In this document: one piece after another, positions 25,628-33,536 of the stretch
Layout of the letters: the number at the start of each line of letters is the position of its first letter
How positions within the stretch are numbered: position 1 is the stretch's first letter
Origin: Pasteurella sp049941595
Lineage (GTDB): Bacteria > Pseudomonadota > Gammaproteobacteria > Enterobacterales > Pasteurellaceae
DNA: 61,480 nt
Assembly: GCA_049941595.1 (NCBI GenBank)
Contig: JBNFNA010000014.1
Span: forward strand, 1-61,480
Reading direction: 5' to 3'
Made by a program: the position numbers and the translations under genes
Notes under the pieces: generated by a model
Told to the model about the DNA's origin: nothing
The model's input: the letters and a program-made list of their open reading frames with translations, nothing else
Databases searched by the model: none

Positions 25628-27331
25628 GTGAAAATTAAAAATTCCGTATCGACTAAAATTGCAAATTACCTCTTTATCATCATCATTTTTGCGGGTGTCA
25701 TTGCCTCATTAAGCTTGATTATTATGGCAAGTAATAAATCCGATGCTGAGTCAATTAATGTGTCGGGGTCATTACGTATGCAAAGTTATCGATTATTAAA
25801 TGAATTGGAGCATCAACCCGAAGCCGTAGAAAATAGCCTGCGTTTGTATCGCCTTAGTTTGCATTCTTCTCCTTTAGCTGATATTGATCGCCAATGGTTT
25901 GCCTCAAATGACGTGAAAGTGTCTTACCATAACTTAATTAAACGCTGGCAAGTAATGGAAACCTATGCGCGAGAAAATAATATTGCTGCCTACCAAAGTG
26001 AAATTACGGATTATGTGGCACAAGTGGATAAATTTGTGTTTACTTTGCAGCGATTTGCCGAGAAAAAATGGATTATTGCAGTTTTAATTATTTCACTGTC
26101 AATGTTGTTTATCGTGGCAATGGTATCTTATGTGATTTGGTATGCACGCAAGCAAGTTGTGATGCCTTTGGAACAACTCACCCGTGCTAGCATTCAAGTT
26201 CAAATGCGTCAATTTAATCACGTTAAACTCGACACTACGAAGGACAATGAATTAGGGAATTTGGCGAGTGCATTTACGCAAATGTCAAACGAGCTAGGCA
26301 AATTGTATTCTTCATTAGAGAAAAGCGTGAACGAAAAAACGCAAAAGTTGCGTCAAACTAACCGCTCTTTGACGATGTTATATGAAAGTTCGCAGCAATT
26401 AACCACAAATAGTGTGGATGAGCTAATTTTAAGAAATGTGTTAAAAAACATCTTTGTGAGTGAGCATTTACGTTATATTTCGTTAGTTGTTGATGGTGCA
26501 GAACATTGGAATCTGACCTTTGGTGAGCAACAAGCGAATTTAGATTGCCAAGAAGTGGAATTAACAATTGAAGAGGATAAATTAGCCGTGTTTTATTGGC
26601 AAGCAGGCTTACCTTGCCCAGATCCTCGCACGATGCGTAATATCGCACAAATCTTAAGTCGAACCTTATATTTCCATAAAACACAACGTCAGCAACAACA
26701 ATTACTGTTAATGGAAGAACGTTCTATTATCGCCCGAGAATTACACGACTCGTTAGCGCAAGTATTGGCATTTTTACAAATTCAGCTCACCTTGTTAAAA
26801 CACAATTTAAAAAGGGAAGATGAAGCCGCCAAAGAAAAAAGCCTCTCTATCATCGCCAGCTTTGAGCAAGCATTACGTGATGGTTATATGCAACTACGTG
26901 AATTATTAGCGACGTTCCGTTTGACAGTGCAAGAGGCAAATCTGAAACTCGCATTAGAACAGGTCGTTGAGTCTTTACGCAGCCAAACGAATATGCAAAT
27001 GACGGTGCAATGTTCATTGCCGTCACAAAGTTTTAGCGCACAACAATTAGTTCACGTGCTGCAAATTGTGCGTGAGTCCGTATTAAATGCGATTAAACAT
27101 TCCAAAGGAAGTTTGATTGAAGTCATTGCACACACCAACGAAGATGGTGAATATGAATTGATTGTACGTGACGATGGCGTGGGCATTCCAAGCTTAGAAG
27201 AGCCCGACGGGCATTACGGGCTGAATATTATGAATGAGCGTGCCACCCAACTCAAAGCAAATTTAAAAATTTCGAACCACACTTCAGGTGGTACTGAAGT
27301 GACACTGACGTTAAATCACCTTGGAGTTTAA
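25628..27331 (+). CDS. narQ: Nitrate/nitrite sensor kinase NarQ
   Basis: NarQ senses periplasmic nitrate or nitrite and phosphorylates NarP. The 567-residue protein has transmembrane helix 1 (about 13-33), the nitrate-binding P-box within SINVSGSLRMQSYRL (residues 42-56) and transmembrane helix 2 (about 148-172). A HAMP linker, a Cys-containing central module and a HisKA_3 domain with His373 in ARELHDSLAQ follow. The ATPase part shows RDDGVGIP and GHYGLNIMNERA. The start codon is GTG, with AGGAAA 7 bases upstream. It sits directly beside nap, unlike in H. influenzae Rd, where narQ and nap are apart. No narP is in the window. Confidence 0.96.
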   Translation: MKIKNSVSTKIANYLFIIIIFAGVIASLSLIIMASNKSDAESINVSGSLRMQSYRLLNELEHQPEAVENSLRLYRLSLHSSPLADIDRQWFASNDVKVSYHNLIKRWQVMETYARENNIAAYQSEITDYVAQVDKFVFTLQRFAEKKWIIAVLIISLSMLFIVAMVSYVIWYARKQVVMPLEQLTRASIQVQMRQFNHVKLDTTKDNELGNLASAFTQMSNELGKLYSSLEKSVNEKTQKLRQTNRSLTMLYESSQQLTTNSVDELILRNVLKNIFVSEHLRYISLVVDGAEHWNLTFGEQQANLDCQEVELTIEEDKLAVFYWQAGLPCPDPRTMRNIAQILSRTLYFHKTQRQQQQLLLMEERSIIARELHDSLAQVLAFLQIQLTLLKHNLKREDEAAKEKSLSIIASFEQALRDGYMQLRELLATFRLTVQEANLKLALEQVVESLRSQTNMQMTVQCSLPSQSFSAQQLVHVLQIVRESVLNAIKHSKGSLIEVIAHTNEDGEYELIVRDDGVGIPSLEEPDGHYGLNIMNERATQLKANLKISNHTSGGTEVTLTLNHLGV

Positions 27332-27332
27332 A

Positions 27333-27956
27333 ATGAGCAAACTATTTTTAGCTTCGTCTTTCGCAAATGTGATTGATTTATTCAGCGAGTTTGTGGGTGA
27401 ACTCAACGGTAAAAAAGTGGTATTCATTCCCACTGCGAGCAAAGTTGAAGAAGTGACCTTTTATGTAGATGATGCAAAAAATGCTTTATCCAATAAAGGC
27501 GTAGACATTAAGGAACTCGATCTGACCACGGCGACATTCAGTGAAATTGCTGAGCAATTGGAACATTGTGATTTCATTTACATCAGTGGCGGTAATACGT
27601 TCTTTTTACTTGAACAACTAAAACGAACAGGTGCAGATAAATTAATTATTCAGCAAGTGAATGCGGGGAAATTGTATGTAGGTGAATCCGCAGGTGCGAT
27701 GATTGCCTCACCCAATATCCATTATGTGCAACTAATGGATTCTGTGGAATCAGCACCTCACTTAGTTGAATATGATGCACTTAAATTAGTGGATTTTTAT
27801 CCCGTCCCACATTACACAAATTTTCCTTTTGTAGAGGCAGCTCAAAATATGATTGATACCTATTCTACAACATTACATTTAATACCCATTACTAATGAAC
27901 AAGCCATTATCGTAGATGCGGAGCTTGTTGCGATAAAGACAAAAATTCAAGGATAA
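27333..27956 (+). CDS. Peptidase E-like S51 family hydrolase
   Basis: An S51-family (alpha-aspartyl dipeptidase/PepE-like) protein of about 207 residues. The nucleophile is the Ser in VGESAGAMI, and the YISGGNTFFLLEQLK motif precedes it, as in the family. Related proteins cleave Asp-X dipeptides in the cytoplasm. ATG 27333 is one base past the narQ stop, and GGAG at the end of narQ supplies the ribosome binding site. It is thus read from the narQ transcript. It is shorter than E. coli PepE, so substrate is uncertain. Confidence 0.82.
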   Translation: MSKLFLASSFANVIDLFSEFVGELNGKKVVFIPTASKVEEVTFYVDDAKNALSNKGVDIKELDLTTATFSEIAEQLEHCDFIYISGGNTFFLLEQLKRTGADKLIIQQVNAGKLYVGESAGAMIASPNIHYVQLMDSVESAPHLVEYDALKLVDFYPVPHYTNFPFVEAAQNMIDTYSTTLHLIPITNEQAIIVDAELVAIKTKIQG

Positions 27957-27959
27957 ACT

Positions 27960-28985
27960 ATGCAGAGCTTAAAGACTTTTCACACATTTTCATTGCCTGC
28001 GAATGCACAAAAAATTGTTGAAATTACGAACCCCGATCAGCTGAAACAGCAATGGGATGAATGTCAGGCAAATCAACAACCTGTGCTATTTTTAGGGGAA
28101 GGCAGTAATGTCTTATTCTTACAAGATTTTAACGGTACTGTGCTTGTGAATCGCTTGTTGGGAATTACTCATCGTGAAGATGACGATTTTCATTATGTAG
28201 ATGTAAAAGGCGGTGAAAATTGGCACAAGTTAGTGGAATGGAGCTTAGCACAAGGGATTTATGGCTTGGAAAATCTTGCTTTGATCCCAGGCTGTGCAGG
28301 TTCTGCACCTATTCAGAATATCGGTGCGTACGGTGTTGAATTTAAAGATGTGTGCGATTATGTCGATGTTTTAAATTTAACCACTGGTGAGGTTTTCCGT
28401 TTAAGCAATGAAGAATGCCAATTTGCTTATCGTGATAGCATTTTTAAGCGTAATTATGCGCAATGTTATGTGATTATTGCCATTGGTTTGAAACTGGCAA
28501 AAGCGTGGAAACCAGTGTTGAAATATGGCTCATTGGCGAATTTCGATGAAAGTGCAGTCACTTCTCAGCAAATTTTTGATGAAGTTTGTGCGGTGCGCAA
28601 AAGTAAATTACCGGATCCAAAAACTTTTGGTAATGCGGGCAGTTTCTTTAAAAACCCAGTAGTATCGAAGGCGCATTTTGAGAGCCTAATTGCAGAATAT
28701 TCGACAATGCCAAACTTCCCACAGGCTGACGGTACAGTGAAGCTAGCAGCAGGTTGGTTAATTGATCAATGTGGCTTAAAAGGCTATCAAATTGGCGGTG
28801 CAGCAGTGCATCAACAACAAGCGTTAGTGATTATTAACACAGGCAATGCAACAGGCACTGATGTGGTTGAATTAGCCCATCATATTCGCCAAAAAGTGGC
28901 TCAACGCTTTGATGTGTGGCTACAACCTGAAGTGCGTTTTATTGGCGCAGAAGGTGAAGTGGATAGCGAGCAAGCAATCAGCTAA
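27960..28985 (+). CDS. murB: UDP-N-acetylenolpyruvoylglucosamine reductase
   Basis: MurB is the FAD/NADPH enzyme that makes UDP-MurNAc, the second committed step of peptidoglycan synthesis. FAD-binding segments FLGEGSNVLFL and GAPIQNIGAYG-type (here SAPIQNIGAYGVE) are present. The catalytic Arg lies in AYRDSIFK, and the proton-donor Ser in GNAGSFFKNP. The C-terminal QPEVRFIGAEGE completes the type I fold. 341 residues is normal. It follows pepE by 3 bp. narQ-murB-rpoH is the order in H. influenzae; here three genes separate murB from rpoH. Confidence 0.96.
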   Translation: MQSLKTFHTFSLPANAQKIVEITNPDQLKQQWDECQANQQPVLFLGEGSNVLFLQDFNGTVLVNRLLGITHREDDDFHYVDVKGGENWHKLVEWSLAQGIYGLENLALIPGCAGSAPIQNIGAYGVEFKDVCDYVDVLNLTTGEVFRLSNEECQFAYRDSIFKRNYAQCYVIIAIGLKLAKAWKPVLKYGSLANFDESAVTSQQIFDEVCAVRKSKLPDPKTFGNAGSFFKNPVVSKAHFESLIAEYSTMPNFPQADGTVKLAAGWLIDQCGLKGYQIGGAAVHQQQALVIINTGNATGTDVVELAHHIRQKVAQRFDVWLQPEVRFIGAEGEVDSEQAIS

Positions 28986-28997
28986 ACGAGGTGATTT

Positions 28998-29309
28998 ATG
29001 GATTTTAAAACGATTTTAGACACATTGCCGAGTATTGAGTCTCTCTCAGGGTTGGCGGTGATGAATGGCGATACACAAGTGCATCATATTCCGGCTATTG
29101 CAGGGAAATTAGGATCGCTGCGTGTGTATAACGCATTGGCAGAAGAATTTAATGGAAAATTAGACCGCACTTCAGCGCAGAAAGGTTTACAGCTTTTTGC
29201 TGAACATACCGAAGATGCAAAATTGAATGTGGGTAAACACCCTAATATCGATCTTTTATTCCACGTTATCGAAAATAATCTTGAATATCAATTAGTGCCA
29301 CAAAAATGA
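28998..29309 (+). CDS. DUF2322 family protein
   Basis: A 103-residue soluble protein of the DUF2322 family, known mainly in Pasteurellaceae and some beta-proteobacteria. It has no signal peptide or membrane helix. Conserved-looking segments are LSGLAVMNGD, GSLRVYNALA and KHPNIDLLF. Function unknown. The tehA ATG overlaps its stop (ATGA), so the two are translationally coupled. Confidence 0.8.
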   Translation: MDFKTILDTLPSIESLSGLAVMNGDTQVHHIPAIAGKLGSLRVYNALAEEFNGKLDRTSAQKGLQLFAEHTEDAKLNVGKHPNIDLLFHVIENNLEYQLVPQK

Positions 29310-30265
29310 CAGATGTAAATACAAAACCATTTCCTATTCCAATCAATTACTTTGGTATTGTGCTTGGATTATCTGCGCTAAGTTTAGCGTGGCATTATGC
29401 CGTTCCGGTGTGGGATTTCTCATCATCAATGAGCCACATTTTATTTGGGGTGGCAAGTGCGGTCTGGTTTTGCTTTATTTTAGCGTTTCTGTGGAAATGG
29501 ATTCGCTTTCCGCAACAAGCCAAAATGGACTTTCAGCATAAACTGCTCGGGAGCTTTGTCAGCCTAATTCCTATTACAACCACACTCATCGGAATTGGTG
29601 CAATGCCTTATTCTTCGTTCTTTGGCTATTTTTTAATGGGCATTGGCATTGTCGGGCAACTTGCATTCGCGACTTACTATATCGCAGGTATGTGGCGAGG
29701 CACACATCAGCCCGAATTTACGACACCTGTAATCTACTTACCAACAGTGGCAACTAATTTTGTCAGCGCAACCGCTCTAGGTTATTTAGGTTACAGTGAT
29801 TTAGGTATGGTCTTTTTCGGCGCAGGATTCTTCTCTTGGATAATGCTCGAGCCTGCCGTATTACAGCGTTTACGTACATTACAGCCCGTCCCCGAACCAT
29901 TGCGAATGGGTATTGGTATTCAGCTTGCGCCTGCGTTTGTTGGGTGTTCGGCTTATCTGGCAGTTAATGGTGGGCAAATTGATTTACTCGTCAAAATGCT
30001 GATCGGTTATGGCTTATTGCAACTGCTGTTTTTGGTCCGTTTATTGCCTTGGATTTTTGTTAATGGCTTCACACCTGCGGCTTGGGCATTCTCATTCGGT
30101 TTAGCTTCAATGGCGAAAGTGGGTTTATTTGTTTACCAAAGCCCAATTGACCAGCTTTTTGCCAAATTAGGTTTAGCGATGTTTATCTTTGCAAATCTCA
30201 CCATTGGACTATTATTTGTAGCAACCCTATATTTCATTTTCAGCAAACGATTTTTCGTTAAATAA
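29306..30265 (+). CDS. tehA: TehA/SLAC1-family channel
   Basis: A ten-helix inner-membrane protein of the TDT/SLAC1 family, closely resembling H. influenzae TehA, which forms an anion-conducting trimer related to plant SLAC1. Matching segments are FPIPINYFGIVLGLSALSLAWH at the start, YLPTVATNFVSA, GYLGYSDLGMVFFGAGF, and WAFSFGLASMAK, which holds the pore-gating Phe of the family. 319 residues is expected. Tellurite resistance in H. influenzae needs tehB too; no tehB is adjacent. It overlaps the DUF2322 gene by four bases. Confidence 0.9.
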   Translation: MTDVNTKPFPIPINYFGIVLGLSALSLAWHYAVPVWDFSSSMSHILFGVASAVWFCFILAFLWKWIRFPQQAKMDFQHKLLGSFVSLIPITTTLIGIGAMPYSSFFGYFLMGIGIVGQLAFATYYIAGMWRGTHQPEFTTPVIYLPTVATNFVSATALGYLGYSDLGMVFFGAGFFSWIMLEPAVLQRLRTLQPVPEPLRMGIGIQLAPAFVGCSAYLAVNGGQIDLLVKMLIGYGLLQLLFLVRLLPWIFVNGFTPAAWAFSFGLASMAKVGLFVYQSPIDQLFAKLGLAMFIFANLTIGLLFVATLYFIFSKRFFVK

Positions 30266-30280
30266 TGACCGCACTTTGAT

Positions 30281-30318
30281 GACTTTTAAGTGGAAACAGC
30301 CTGTGGCACTTGAAAGTC
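30281..30318. repeat. Long imperfect hairpin downstream of tehA
   Basis: GACTTTTAAGTG (30281-30292) and CACTTGAAAGTC (30307-30318) are inverted with one mismatch. A second small ACAG/CTGT stem lies in the loop. There is no T run, so it may be a weak terminator or an RNA structure ahead of the next gene. Confidence 0.4.
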
Positions 30319-30456
30319 GTTACGTTCAACTGCTCTGACTTGCCTAAACTTTAATGCAATTCCGTTTATAAGAGAGTTAGAATAAAAATGTATTTTTTAT
30401 TTTGATTTTTTAATAGGTTAAATTTGCGATAAGCAAAAGGATTGTAAGGAGCTTTT

Positions 30457-32001
30457 ATGTTGGTCATTCTGATAAAAAAACTGATCATTTTCCTTGCGTT
30501 GCTCGCGGCAGGGATAATCATTCTCGCAATAGCGACACACCAATCTTTGCCAGATAAGCCCCAACAATATTATCAACAACACCGAACTACTGATCCTAAC
30601 AGCCTCTTAGCACAGTATCTCTTACCTCAAACAGACCAACATCCTGAACTTACTGGCGTGTACCCCTTAGGGGATGGACGTGATGCCTTTCTCGCTCGCT
30701 TAGCATTAGTCGAAAATGCACAACATAATTTAGATATTCAATATTACATTTGGCATAACGATATTTCTGGCCGTCTGTTATTGCAAAGCGTGTATAAAGC
30801 GGCAGAGCGAGGCGTGAAAGTGCGGTTATTATTGGATGACAATAATACGCAAGGAATGGATACCGTTTTAACGGCATTAAATGAACATCCGAATATTGAT
30901 GTCCGATTATTCAACCCGTTTATGCAGCGGGATTATCGTTTTCTCGGTTATTTAAGTGATTTTTTCCGCTTAAATCGCCGAATGCATAACAAATCGCTTA
31001 CCGCAGATAGTTTAATGAGTATTGTGGGTGGGCGTAATATTGGTGATGAGTATTTTGATGTGGGGAATGGCGTATTATTTGCAGATTTAGATGTTGCAGT
31101 TGTTGGAAAAGTGGTCGAGCAAGTTGAAACGGATTTTGACCGTTATTGGAATAGTGAGTCAGTCTATCCATTGGAATTGATCGTTAAAGCAAGAGCAACG
31201 GCGTTTGACACCATCCCTTCTGTGGATGCAGAAACGCAAGATTATTTAACACAATTAGCACAACTTCCTTTTGCACAAGCATTGAAAACCGGTTCATTAG
31301 AGTTTACTTGGGCGTTGGTGCAATTAATGAGTGATGATCCTGCCAAAGGATTAGGAAAATCACGTATTAATAATACTGTGCTAGCGCATATCGCCCCGAT
31401 TATGCACAGCACAAAAGAAAATTTGATTATTGTTTCACCGTATTTTGTGCCGACAAATACAGGCGTGCAATTCCTCAAAAAAATTGCCCAAACTGGGGCA
31501 CAAGTGTCGGTATTGACCAATTCATTAGAGGCGACAGATGTCAGTATTGTTCATTCTGGTTATGCCAAATACCGCAAAGCCTTGTTAGAACATAACATTC
31601 AGCTTTATGAATTAAAACCTGATGCCACAGTACAGATGGAGCCGTCCCCTCACCTATTAAAAGGCAGCAGTGGAGCGAGCTTGCACGCAAAAACCTTCAG
31701 TGTAGATAATCGTTATTTATTTGTTGGCTCATTTAATATGGATCCTCGTTCTGCTATGTTAAATACTGAAATGGGCTTGGTCATTGATAGTCCAGAATTG
31801 GCGACGATGTTAACTACTGGCTTACACAAAAATCATCAAACCTATACCTTTAAAGTCGCATTAAACTCGTCTGGCGAACTGTTTTGGCAAACAAAAGAAA
31901 ATGGCACACTGAAAACTTATGACACCGAGCCACATAGCAGCATATTTAAACGTTTGAGCTTGTGGTTTTTATCGTTATTGCCTGTTGAGCATTTGCTTTA
32001 A
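30457..32001 (+). CDS. Phospholipase D-family cardiolipin synthase (ClsC-like)
   Basis: A 514-residue membrane-anchored protein with an N-terminal helix (about residues 6-26) and two phospholipase D HKD motifs. The first is H177-N-K179 with Asp184, followed by GGRNIGDEYF. The second is HAKTFSVD with GSFNMDPRS. Two such motifs and this layout match ClsC/YmdC-type cardiolipin synthases, which join phosphatidyl groups into cardiolipin. E. coli ClsC needs YmdB, which is not here. AAGGAGC precedes the ATG. Its 190-bp upstream gap suggests its own promoter. Confidence 0.83.
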   Translation: MLVILIKKLIIFLALLAAGIIILAIATHQSLPDKPQQYYQQHRTTDPNSLLAQYLLPQTDQHPELTGVYPLGDGRDAFLARLALVENAQHNLDIQYYIWHNDISGRLLLQSVYKAAERGVKVRLLLDDNNTQGMDTVLTALNEHPNIDVRLFNPFMQRDYRFLGYLSDFFRLNRRMHNKSLTADSLMSIVGGRNIGDEYFDVGNGVLFADLDVAVVGKVVEQVETDFDRYWNSESVYPLELIVKARATAFDTIPSVDAETQDYLTQLAQLPFAQALKTGSLEFTWALVQLMSDDPAKGLGKSRINNTVLAHIAPIMHSTKENLIIVSPYFVPTNTGVQFLKKIAQTGAQVSVLTNSLEATDVSIVHSGYAKYRKALLEHNIQLYELKPDATVQMEPSPHLLKGSSGASLHAKTFSVDNRYLFVGSFNMDPRSAMLNTEMGLVIDSPELATMLTTGLHKNHQTYTFKVALNSSGELFWQTKENGTLKTYDTEPHSSIFKRLSLWFLSLLPVEHLL

Positions 32002-32126
32002 ACAAGATGACAGCTTGGATAAATTGGAATTGTGCCTGAAAGTGAGAGAAAAGTGGCAATTCTTTAAACAAGATCAGGTTATGGATAAGATATTGTTATT
32101 ACGATCAAATCTGTTTTGATTGTATT

Positions 32127-32333
32127 GATGTAAAACCAATGATTTTACCATTGGTGATCGGGCTAAGTGCTTCCTGTGCATTATTCTTGCCAGTTTCAAC
32201 ACCACCAAATGCGATTGTTTTTAGTACAGGATTAATTAAACAAGCAGAATTCCGCTTGGGGGGAATCGTCATTGGTATTTTGGGCCCTGTTTTCAGTGTT
32301 ATTTGGGTATTGGCACTTTTCACCTTCTTATAA
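32127..32333 (+). pseudogene. 3' remnant of SLC13/DASS anion symporter gene
   Basis: The frame ending at 32333 encodes about 65 residues that match the C-terminal end of divalent anion:sodium symporters (SLC13/DASS). The segment SCALFLPVSTPPNAIVF fits the family signature S-x2-F-x2-P-[LIVM]-[GSA]-x3-N-x-[LIVM]-V, with one Phe-to-Leu change. It is followed by STGLIKQAEFRLGG and a last hydrophobic helix. The first 400 or so residues are absent: upstream lies unrelated sequence and then the ClsC-like gene. I read it as a deletion relic rather than a working short gene. No ribosome binding site precedes the ATG at 32139. Confidence 0.75.
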
Positions 32334-32393
32334 TTGAACTTTTGTGTAATAAAACGGTCTAATTTTCGTCCAATAAGGCAAATTTAGAAAAAA

Positions 32394-32422
32394 TAGCGCT
32401 TGTTTGGATTTTATGCTATAAC
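32394..32422 (+). promoter_or_regulatory. Probable rpoH promoter
   Basis: TG-C-TATAAC at 32414-32422 is a good extended -10 about 40 bases before the rpoH ATG. The -35 at 17 bp is poor (TAGCGC). Other rpoH promoters may exist; I saw no clear sigma-E element. Confidence 0.4.
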
Positions 32423-32461
32423 TAGCTCGGTATTTTACCTTAATCGTTAAGAAGGAAAGCA

Positions 32462-33307
32462 ATGAATAAAGAAACACAAACTATGATGTTGGTTCCACAA
32501 GGCAGCTTAGAAGGTTACATCCGAGCCGCTAATGAATATCCAATGCTTACAGCAGAGGAAGAAAAGGAATTAGCGGAACGTTTGTATTATCAAGAAGATT
32601 TGGAAGCAGCGAAAAAGCTGATTCTTTCACATCTTCGCTTTGTTATCCACGTTGCTCGCGGGTATTCTGGCTATGGGCTTCCACAGGCAGATTTAATCCA
32701 AGAGGGTAACATTGGACTGATGAAAGCGGTTAAACGTTTTAACCCTGAAGTGGGGGTTCGTTTAGTCTCTTTTGCGGTGCATTGGATCAAAGCTGAAATT
32801 CACGAGTACGTCTTACGTAACTGGCGTATTGTTAAAGTGGCAACCACAAAAGCACAACGCAAATTATTCTTTAATCTGCGTAAAACAAAACAACGCCTAG
32901 GTTGGTTTAACGAAAACGAAGTTGAAATGGTTGCAAATGAGTTAGGTGTTAGCCCTGAAGATGTGATGGAAATGGAATCACGAATGACAGGCTCTGATGT
33001 TGCCTTTGACTTACCAACCGATGACAGCGAGGAAACTTACTCGCCTGCATTATATTTGGAAGATAAAGGTTCTAACTTTGCGGCTGAATTAGAAGACGAA
33101 AATTACGAAACGCAAGCAACTGAACAATTAAGTGTTGCATTAGAAGGTTTAGATGAGCGTAGCTTAGATATTATCAAATCTCGTTGGTTAGATGATAACA
33201 AAGCGACCTTGCAAGACTTGGCTGCGAAATACAATATTTCTGCAGAACGTGTTCGCCAATTAGAAACCAATGCACTGAAAAAACTCAAAAGTGCGGTTAA
33301 TTTTTAA
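32462..33307 (+). CDS. rpoH: Heat-shock sigma factor RpoH (sigma-32)
   Basis: RpoH directs RNA polymerase to heat-shock promoters. The 281-residue protein has regions 1.2 to 4.2 in order. The core-binding region 2 includes HLRFVIHVARGYSGYGLPQADLIQEGNIGLMKAV. The sigma-32-specific RpoH box is seen as QRKLFFNLRKTKQRL. Region 4.2 carries the helix-turn-helix LQDLAAKYNISAERVRQLE. AAGGAAAG precedes the ATG and a terminator follows. It lies downstream of murB as in H. influenzae, but at a distance. Confidence 0.97.
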   Translation: MNKETQTMMLVPQGSLEGYIRAANEYPMLTAEEEKELAERLYYQEDLEAAKKLILSHLRFVIHVARGYSGYGLPQADLIQEGNIGLMKAVKRFNPEVGVRLVSFAVHWIKAEIHEYVLRNWRIVKVATTKAQRKLFFNLRKTKQRLGWFNENEVEMVANELGVSPEDVMEMESRMTGSDVAFDLPTDDSEETYSPALYLEDKGSNFAAELEDENYETQATEQLSVALEGLDERSLDIIKSRWLDDNKATLQDLAAKYNISAERVRQLETNALKKLKSAVNF

Positions 33308-33329
33308 CAAATTTTAATTCCCAATCCTT

Positions 33330-33357
33330 ACAAGCCCGATAGTGATGTCGGGCTTGT
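33330..33357 (+). terminator. rpoH terminator
   Basis: ACAAGCCCGA (33330-33339) pairs with TCGGGCTTGT (33348-33357) around TAGTGATG, followed by TCTTTT. It separates rpoH from tyrP. Confidence 0.85.
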
Positions 33358-33364
33358 TCTTTTC

Positions 33365-33382
33365 TGTAATTATAAGTTTACA
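33365..33382 (+). promoter_or_regulatory. Second TyrR-box-like site
   Basis: TGTAAT-N6-TTTACA differs by one base from the TyrR consensus TGTAAA-N6-TTTACA. It lies 129 bp (centre to centre) upstream of the perfect box, just after the rpoH terminator. Weak in itself but supported by its neighbour. Confidence 0.35.
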
Positions 33383-33493
33383 TTCACCTGTTTTGTTATG
33401 ATTTTCTATTATTTTTAATAATTTTTTTATTTCAAAATAGCCTTTATTAATTGTTCCTGTTAATATTTCTGACAAGATTATTTTACATTTATG

Positions 33494-33511
33494 TGTAAAA
33501 CAATGTTTACA
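33494..33511 (+). promoter_or_regulatory. Perfect TyrR box upstream of tyrP
   Basis: TGTAAA-ACAATG-TTTACA matches the symmetrical TyrR consensus at every defined base and sits 26 bases before the tyrP start codon. TyrR binds such boxes with tyrosine or phenylalanine. At this position it would overlap or follow the promoter, which suggests repression by tyrosine. Confidence 0.65.
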
Positions 33512-33536
33512 AAATATCATTGATAAGGAAAATACT

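Larger units (their letters stand above)
32002..32461. other. Intergenic region with transporter remnant and rpoH promoter
   Basis: This 460-base gap has no intact gene. It holds the 3' fragment of a SLC13-type transporter (listed separately) and the probable rpoH promoter. The stretch 32002-32126 has no recognisable coding similarity. Confidence 0.6.
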
